A stretch of 64,000 nt of DNA from Petrolisthes cinctipes (lineage: Eukaryota > Arthropoda > Malacostraca > Decapoda > Porcellanidae): assembly GCA_033782935.1 (NCBI GenBank), contig JAWQEG010000259.1:2088501-2152500 (forward strand), written 5' to 3'. The stretch's first letter is position 1. Every line of letters begins with the position of its first letter. The notes under the pieces are model-generated. The model did no database searches, was not told the DNA's origin, and saw only the letters and a list, made by a program, of their open reading frames with translations. A program made the position numbers and the translations under genes. Shown piece by piece: positions 50,401 to 59,396 of this stretch.

Positions 50401-53400
50401 AAGTACTGCCCACGTCACCGCAGGCAATACTTCCCTTACGGGGTTTGTTAGGATTGGTTAAGTTGGGTTGGGTTTGTATGGGTTAGGTTAGGTTGGATTG
50501 GGTTAGGTTAGGTTAGTTTCAATAAAGTTAGGCTATGTTATATTAAGTTAGGTTAGGTTAGGTTGTGTTAATAACTTTTGTCATGGTTCACCACTAAGAC
50601 TGTTAAGACAAATTAGGGTTGGTTAAGTTGGTTTGGGTTTGTTTGGGTTAGGTTAGGTTGGATTAGGGTAGGTTTAATTGGTTTAGGTTAGGTTAGTTTC
50701 AATAAAATTAGGCTATGTTATATTAGGTTAGGTTAGGTTAGGTTGGGAAAGATGAAATTGGGTTTGGTTAGGTATAGACCCCGTGTATGTGACGTCAAAA
50801 GAGTTCCCTGAATATGTTTAGTAGCTCTGGCCACAGCACAAAGGCAGATATATTGAAAAATATTAAAGCATAGGATCCTGTGATCCATATTTGATTCCAG
50901 TCTGCAGCATGACTCCCATTATGGCATGTGATAGACTTCCTGAGTTTGACTTCCCGTCGATCTATTTATATTTGATACAGTATCCATCAGTGTTTACTGG
51001 GAAGGCCATGAAAGCCTACAGGAGTCTGGAGGCATACAAGTACCACCAGTTTTATAACAACCATATGGTCGTGTAGATATCATGACATTATCTGGAGTGT
51101 CAATAAAAGTTACAGTAGAAAATTATCTTTCCAATAAGGTACTGTATGCTGGGCTTGAATCCACAACAGATGCTTTTGAGGCATTTTGTCTACTTCAAGG
51201 TGTAATGCTCCCAAGTTAATTAGATGCATCAGACAACCACTCATTCACTAGGTTAAAGAGACAGTCCAGCTTGCTTGGAGTACTGTACAAAGTATTTACA
51301 TCCTTCTGGATATGTTAGGTTAAATATATTCCAGTGTGACCCAAGAATATTCCTCATAACATATTAGTGTAGAAAAGATAAGATAAAATCCTAGCTAATG
51401 AGATTGCATATAATAGCTACCGAGAAACTAGTCTTTTATAAGTTATGTTAGGTACTGAGTAGCTAACTACCTATTAACACTAGCCCCATCAATATTTCAT
51501 TGGCTTTCATCACAAACTTCATCAATGTTAAAGTTAATGGTAAATCTTGCGATTATCTGCGTCCTCGATTTTCACATTTACCGTCAACCGAAATCGCCCA
51601 TTTCTTTTCCCTTTTTATTTTGGAGACTGTTATATTATGTGGAAATACATAAAAACATGAATAACATTTGTATGTATTTACTTTGAAATGGGAGCCCGGC
51701 TTTCCTGGTGGGTTCCCGAGTTCCCGCCACTGCATGCAGTGTTGCCAGATACAGGAATATTTCCATGTTTTATGCAAATTCTGTCCACACTTGGGAAATT
51801 GTATGAAGAATGTTCAAGAAGTAGCCCAGTTGAGTAGGAAATTCAATAATTTAAAACTGGGATAAATAATTTTTTGATCACCAGACGAAATAACCTGACC
51901 TACCTAACCTAACCTAGAATGTGGTTACCTTCGGGACCTAACTTAGTGTCCTTCGGAACTTTTAAAAATAAAATAGATCCTGTGGATAGGAGCTAAAAGT
52001 ATCCCGATTGAGTGGGTCAGGCGTATTGTACACAACTGCCTGTTGGACCTTCCGTAATTTTGCCAAGGAGATCTGATAACACTGTCCGCCCGACCTCAGT
52101 TCGTCCCTCAGCTACAGAAATGTCGTATCTTAAAATTGCAATATCTAGCAAATAATACATTTCCACAAGATAATTCCACTGAGTATTGATAAAGGTAACC
52201 GAACCAAACCTAACCCAATCTATCCTAATCCAACCTATCCTAACCAGTAGTTTGCCGGCGCAGATAATTGCAATATTAGCTAAATTAATGATAAGTCCTA
52301 GTACACTCTAGTAAATTTTGCATGAAATAAAATTCTTATTCAGTCTCAAACTACTCCTAAGTGATAATGATAATGATTCTATCAATCTATAGCTCCGACG
52401 CCTCGTTCCCTCCGGGAACTCCCCTCAAGGGGGTGGCCACGGCAGAAGTGTCTCCAGTTCTCCCTGTTCCAACACTCCCTCCTTACTTGTTCAAGCCCTC
52501 CTCTGCCCCTCATGTTTCTCTCCTTTACATACTCTTCCACTCTGTTCTGCCATCTAACCGGTGGTCTGCCTCTCACACCAGGTCCTACAACTTCACTTCC
52601 ATACACCTTCTTTACAAATTCCTCGCCTTGCATTCTCTCCACATGTCCATACCATCTCAATGTATTACGTTTCACTCTCTCAACCACTCCACACTCAATA
52701 CCAATTGCCTTCTCACTCATACCACATCTCTCATATACACTCTCATTACTTTCTCCATCCCATCTAGTAAGTCCACATGCTCCTCTCAAGTAACTCATTT
52801 CCACAGCACCTATTCTAGACTGATGCGCCCTATTCCATGTCCATGTCTCCGACCCATATGTCAGTGTTGGCAGGATTATACTATTTCGTAGTCCCCTTTT
52901 CACTTCCATACTCACACTTCTACCCTTCATAATCCTCCCCAGTGATCCTATGACCTGTCTACCCTTCACTGCTCTCTCCCTAATTTCTCCTTCCATACTT
53001 CCATGTTTACACACAACTGTACCCAGGTACTTAAACTCCTTCACTTCCTCCATCCTCTCACCCCTCAGAGTTATCTCACACTTCGTCCCAGTTGGTACAG
53101 CCACTCTGTAAGGTGTAGCAAAGTCAATCACTTCAGTTTCTGCTCTTTCAAATACCATCACTTTACTTTTACCCACATTCACCTTCAGTTTCCTTCGTTT
53201 ACACACAGACTGAAATTCGTCCACCACTCTCTGTAAATTCCTTTCATTCTCAGCCATCAGCACAGTGTCATCCGCAAACAAACTTGCCACCAGGGACCAA
53301 TTTGCTTCATTCAGCCTCAACTTCACCCCCAGACCATTCACTTTGGCTTTCACCTCTCTCATACAACCATCCATATATATATTGAACAGCCATGGTGACA

Positions 53401-56400
53401 TAACACACCCCTGTCTCAGCCCTACACTAATATTAAAACTCTCACTTAGATCACCCTCTACCCGTACACATGCTTTTGCATCTGCATAAAAAGCCTCAAT
53501 GCCTTTCAGCAAAGGCCTCCCAACACCATAAATTCTCAACACCTCTGTCATAGCTTTCCTATCAACTCTATCATATGCCTTCTCCAAGTCCATGAAGGCA
53601 GCATACAACTTCTTACCCTTCCCAATATACTTCTCCACTATTGATTTTAATGCAAATATTTGGTCCACACATCCTCTACCCTTTCTGAATCCTCCCTGCT
53701 CCTCACTAACTTTATTCCCTGTTACTTCCATCAGTCTTTCAGTCAGAACCTTCCCATACACCTTCCCCGGTACACTAAGAAGGCTTATTCCCCTATAGCT
53801 ACCACACTCATCCTTACTTCCCTTCCCCTTATACAAAGGTACAATTATGGCTCTCCTCCAATCCTCTGGCACCTCTCCCTGCCTCCAGGCCAATGTACAT
53901 ATAAGCAACATCCACTCCACCACTTCCTCCCCTCCACACTTTAACATTTCAGCAGTTATCCCATCCACCCCTGTTGCCTTTCCCATCTTCAACTTTCCTA
54001 TTGCTTTCCTAACCTCTTCCCTTCCTAATTCTCCCTGTACATCCTGTCGTCTACCACCTGCCTCCATCCCCATGCATGTCACCACCGCCTCCCCTCCCGT
54101 CCCCCCACTCATCAACCGATCAAAATGCCTCTTCCACACTTCTTTCACTTCCTCACTTCTACTCACAGTAACTCCATCCTCTCTCTTCATTCTCACACTA
54201 CCAGACTTTCCTTCTCCTCTTTCTCTTTTAACCTCCTTCCAGAATAATTTCTTGTTCTCTTTAAACTTTTCACTCAGCTTCATACCAAACTCCTCATCCA
54301 CTCTCCTTTTACTCTCACTCACCATCATTTTCACTTGTCTCTTACACACATTATATTCTCTTTTCCATCTCTCTCTCACTTCTTCCGGCACATTCCTCTG
54401 TAGTGTTCTCCGATATGCCTTCCTCTTATCCTCTACAGCATCTTTCACTTCTTCTGTCCACCAAGCACTCCCTTTCTTGCCCCTCTTCTGTGACTTATAT
54501 CCTACTATATCTGCTGCTGTCCTTAATACTCTCATCTTAAACATTTCATACACCGCATTCACTCCCACTCCCTCCCCTATCCCCATCCTTACATCCCCCA
54601 GCACCTCACCCACCCTCCTCTTATATTCCTCCCTATACTCTTCTACATCTAATTTTCCACTAGCCACCACTCTCTTATTCCTCACCCCTTCATCTCTCCT
54701 ACTATACTCCCACTTAACCCTAACCTTCATCCTCACCAACACCGCAAAATGGTCGGAGCAATGGACCATTCCTCTCACTACTTTTGCGTCATACACATCC
54801 TTCCTCAACCTTTCATCCACTGCCACATAATCAATCAAACTCTTCTGCTCTCCTCTCTCATCTCTTCTCTTCCATGTATACCTGTGGATCATCTTGTGCT
54901 GAAAGAAGGTGTTCGCCAAGAACAACCCCCTCTCAGCACAGACATCCACCAGATATTCACCATTCTCATTTGTTCCTTCTACACCCCATTTACCCACAAT
55001 ATTCCCCACTTCCTCACCTCCCATCTTTCCATTCATGTCTCCCATCATCACTATTCTCCTTCCATTATCAATTCCTCTCAGACATGCATTCAGCTCTTCC
55101 CAAAACACTCTCATCTTCTCTCTCCCTGTCTTACTCTTTTCATTCACTGGTGCATAAGCACACACCCAAACATACTTCACCAAGCCAATCTTTCCCGTCA
55201 TCCATACTATTCTTGATCCATTCCACCCATGTCCATCCACTCCCTTCCACACCCACGGAGACACCAACAGCGCACACCCTTCCTTCCCTCTTCCTTTACT
55301 CTTTTCATTCATGCCCGTCCATACTACTCCTCCCTCCATTCCCTCCCACAGTCCACTCTCCCTTCCTTCCTGACACTCAACCACTCCACATCCTTTCACG
55401 TGTGTCTCCGTCACTCCCATCACATCCACTCTTCCTTTCTTGAATGAAGCTTTCTACAATCTCTCGCCTCTTGGTCCCATCCGTCATTCCATTCACATTC
55501 ACAGTTACAACTCTCATACATTCCCTCTTCCCTACTCCCTCTACAGGGCAACCCGGAGACCCTCCCCCGCCAGCAGCCATATCTGTCCACTCCCCCATTG
55601 GGGGGCCACTGATGGCTGGCAAGGCCAATGCAGTGCTCATTCCCGGAGGGACACGAGCCGTCGGCATTGTCAAAAGCTAAAAACAAGGTCATAAATTTAA
55701 AAGAAATTGTCACAAAATATAAAAACATGCAGTCATAGAAATTAAAATCTTAAAAAACACTAAAATACAATAAAAACCTTAAAACCTATATGTGGGGGAA
55801 GCTAGGTCTCACCCCCACACCGCCTTCCCCTTTGGCTCCACCTCCTGAATGGATAAAAACTAGATAAAAAAAGGAGGTGTACCCCCGAGGTCACCGCTTG
55901 GAGGCGGGGTAAGGCTTACCTACCCTTCCTGGGGAGGGGTAGGTCACAGAGGTTCTTGCTTTTCCCAATACTGATAGCAGTTAAGCACAGTAGCAACCCT
56001 CGACCTCATTGGTTACGATATTGCCACTGCGCAAAGCTAATTCTAATGATTAATAAAGTGCTCTATACATAAGATAGGACTCTTTTCAACAATAAGCACC
56101 TGAGATAAAATGTTGACTGCATAGCCTACTATTCACAGTTGGCTGCCAATTTTATCTTTTCACTGCAGAAATCCACATGTGTTTTTTAATTGTGTTACTT
56201 GGGAATCGATAAAAGGACAGCATGCATCCTGGTTTTTTTCCTATTTGTGCATCTGACTGTAACGAACAGAATCAATCAACCAAGTAAGTCAGACCCAGAA
56301 ATTGATCCATTTAAATTCTTGTCGTACCCACGGGGAATCGAACCCCAGACCAGAGAAATCTCAGGCAGTGATTCTACCGGGTAAGCCATAAGAGTACTCC

Positions 56401-57077
56401 ACTGGCCTAGCTTTCAAATTTTGGCTTTAACTCTTAGGTCCGGCCTCTACATGACCACCACACACGAGTAAAACATGATGAATTAGCTCTGCTGGTGACT
56501 GCACTTCCTCCAGTTACACATGTATTTCCCGTCTCACAGACTTTTTGTTTTGCCATCCAAGCGTCGTCTGCACTGCTTAGCAGACAACGCTGATGACATG
56601 GGTGCAAGGAGTCTATAGTTAGGTTGGGTTGGGTTAGGTTAGGTTGGGAGAGATTACATTAGGTTTGGCTGCCTAGGGTTAGGTTAAATTTGATTAGGTT
56701 AGGTTAGGTTTGGTTAGGTTGAATTTGATTAGGTTAGGTTTAATTTGATTTGCATACAACTCCACACAACAACATCACCACCACCACCTCCCCATTTCCA
56801 GGTATCGACAGAAGCAATATTTCCATCGCACATTGGAAGAAACGTTAGTAAGAAGAAAGAGAGTATTGGACATAGTAACCCACATGCCTCCAGATGACAT
56901 ACCTAAAATACCAAGACTTCCTACATTGGTAAGTTTATTGTGTGTGTGTGTGTGTTTGGAGGGTTCTGATTCCTCCTGACTATGCCACAAAACAAGCCCC
57001 TTCCATATAGGTGTGTGTGTGTTTCATGGCAATATTTGAAGGACTCGTTTACCTTCAATTTTCTGACTACATCACAG

Positions 57078-57123
<46 letters not shown>

Positions 57124-57382
57124 TTATAATATATTTTTTTCTCAGTAATATTTCTCCTATGATATATTTTATATATCTAGCAATATAGTAATTAATAATG
57201 CCCCCCCCCCCCTCCTCCCCCCCACACACACACAGCACAACAAGCGGAAGAGTTCTCGCATCAGCATAGAGTACTGCACCAAGAAGCGATATTTCCGAGA
57301 GCTGGCGGTGATTAGGACGGAAGCCGACGACAATAGTGAACTCTCAAGCGACGAACTATATCCCGGTAATTTATTATTATTA

Positions 57383-57440
<58 letters not shown>

Positions 57441-58289
57441 GAATGGGAAGGTGGGGGGTACAGTCAGAGGTGGATGGGAATGGCAGTGCACTTGTGGACT
57501 TGTGTGTGGGGAGGAGGTTGATGGTTGCCAACACCTTCCAGCACAAGGGGATACACAGGTACACATGGAGAGTGGAAAGGAGGAGAGATGGTGAGGTGGT
57601 AGAACGGAAGGCGCTGATTGATTATGTGTGTGGATGAACGGGTGAGGAAATCGGTGGTAGATGCGAGAGTATACAGAGGGATCGGGGGAGGGGTGTCGGA
57701 CCACTATGTTGTGGTAGTAAGGTTGAAGGCACAAATGAAGTGGGTGAAGAGAGCGAGAGGAGGAGTGAAGATGAGGGTGGAGAGGTTGCAGGAGGAGGAA
57801 TACAGAGAGGAGTTTAGGAGAGTAGTAGAGAGACATTTAGGAAGGTTTGACCTGGAACAAATGGAGGAAGTGGATGAGGTGAGTAGAGTGTTTAAAGAAG
57901 AAATGTGAGGAGGTGTGTGGGGTGAAGAGAAAGGGGAGAGGAGTGAAAGGAACAACATGGTGGAATGAGGAGGTGAAAAGAGTAATTGAAGAGAAAAAGA
58001 AAGCATACAGAGAGTGGCTGGGTAGCAGAGGAAATGGAGAGGTGGAGGGGCAGAAAAGAGAGTTGTGTATGGAGAAAAAGAGAGTGGTGAGTGAGTAAGA
58101 GAAGAGTAGATGAGGAATTTGGAAGGAATTTAAGTGAGAAGTGGAGAGAGTGCAAGAAGATGTTCTGGAAGGAGGTTAAGAAAGCGAGGAAATAATAGTA
58201 ATACAGTAGTAATAATAATAATAGTAATAGTAATAATAATAGATACAATAATAATAATAACAATAATAATAATAATAAAAATAGTGATG

Positions 58290-58320
<31 letters not shown>

Positions 58321-58476
58321 TAATATTAATAATGATAGCAATAATAGTAATAATAACAATAATAATAACAATAACAATAGTGACAAAAATATAAATAATA
58401 ATAGTAACAATAATGATAATAAAAATAATAATAACAATAATAATAATAACAATAATAATAATAACAATAATAATGA

Positions 58477-58547
<71 letters not shown>

Positions 58548-58596
58548 ATAGCAATAATAATAATAATAACAATAATGAAAAAAAAAAAAAAAAAAA

Positions 58597-58630
<34 letters not shown>

Positions 58631-59350
58631 GAGGGTCCTGGAGCGTCACTGAACAAGAAACAGCGTCGGCAACTCGGAGGCCTTGAGGGATCACTACCCG
58701 GGGACCTGCTACCTGTACGGGCCACACACAGCTCCGGGTCACTCACACTCGACCTGGAACTGAAGATTACCCCGACCAGCAACCCCCTTGACCTGACCGA
58801 CGACCATTTCAGGTCAATGCTAACACAACACAGACAGAGAAGGAATAAACGCGAGGTGAGACATTATTCTCTCTCTCTCTCGGGAGGTGAGACTATATTT
58901 AAGACACGTACATTACTCTCGCTCTCTCTCTCTCTGTCTCTGTCTCTGTCTCTGTCTCTGTCTCTGTCTCACAAGGTGAGACAAAATGTAATACACATAC
59001 ATTTTCTCTTTCTGTCTGTCTGTCTGTATGTATGTATTTATGATGATGACCTTCTCTCTCTCTTTTTCTCTCTCTAAAGAAAGTCTCTGGCTAACACAAT
59101 GGTAGATACAGAGGGTTGATTCCACAGTGGTTGGTATTGGTTTGTAAGCACGCAAACCAAAGAATGTTAGCCGTGTTAATGACTTATGGATGAATTATTT
59201 AATGAATTTGGTGAATAAACTATACAGTGATCATCATCATTATTATTATTATTATTGATATTATTATTATTGTTAATATTATTATTATTAATATTATTAT
59301 TGTTATTAATATTATCATCATTATTATTATTAATATTATTATTATTATTA

Positions 59351-59396
<46 letters not shown>

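Larger units (their letters stand above)
52376..55690 (-). mobile_element. Near full-length RTE-like non-LTR retrotransposon
   Basis: A single ORF with endonuclease and reverse transcriptase ends inside a short 'tatagattgatag' tail, so there is almost no 3' UTR. That architecture (one ORF, tiny 3' UTR with a simple-sequence tail) is typical of the RTE clade. The 5' end is not defined; sequence to about 56030 may be its 5' UTR. It lies antisense in an NFRKB intron. Truncated relatives are at 4134, 9575, 42953 and (diverged) 57436. Confidence 0.85.

Noticed and set aside
53847..54830. + strand open frames of up to 327 codons at 52.3-55.4 kb
   Set aside because: They are antisense to the long RTE-like ORF, which has all the catalytic motifs. 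The Ser/Pro/Leu-rich translation is a shadow.
44241..56400. The tRNA-like sequences near 10.3, 44.3 and 56.3 kb as functional tRNA genes
   Set aside because: A and B boxes are good, but acceptor stems do not pair well by eye and each continues into a SINE body or tail.
57892..58782. Minus-strand 296-codon Leu/Val-rich open frame resembling a membrane protein
   Set aside because: Translation of trinucleotide repeats on the antisense strand of NFRKB exon 5 and a LINE fragment.
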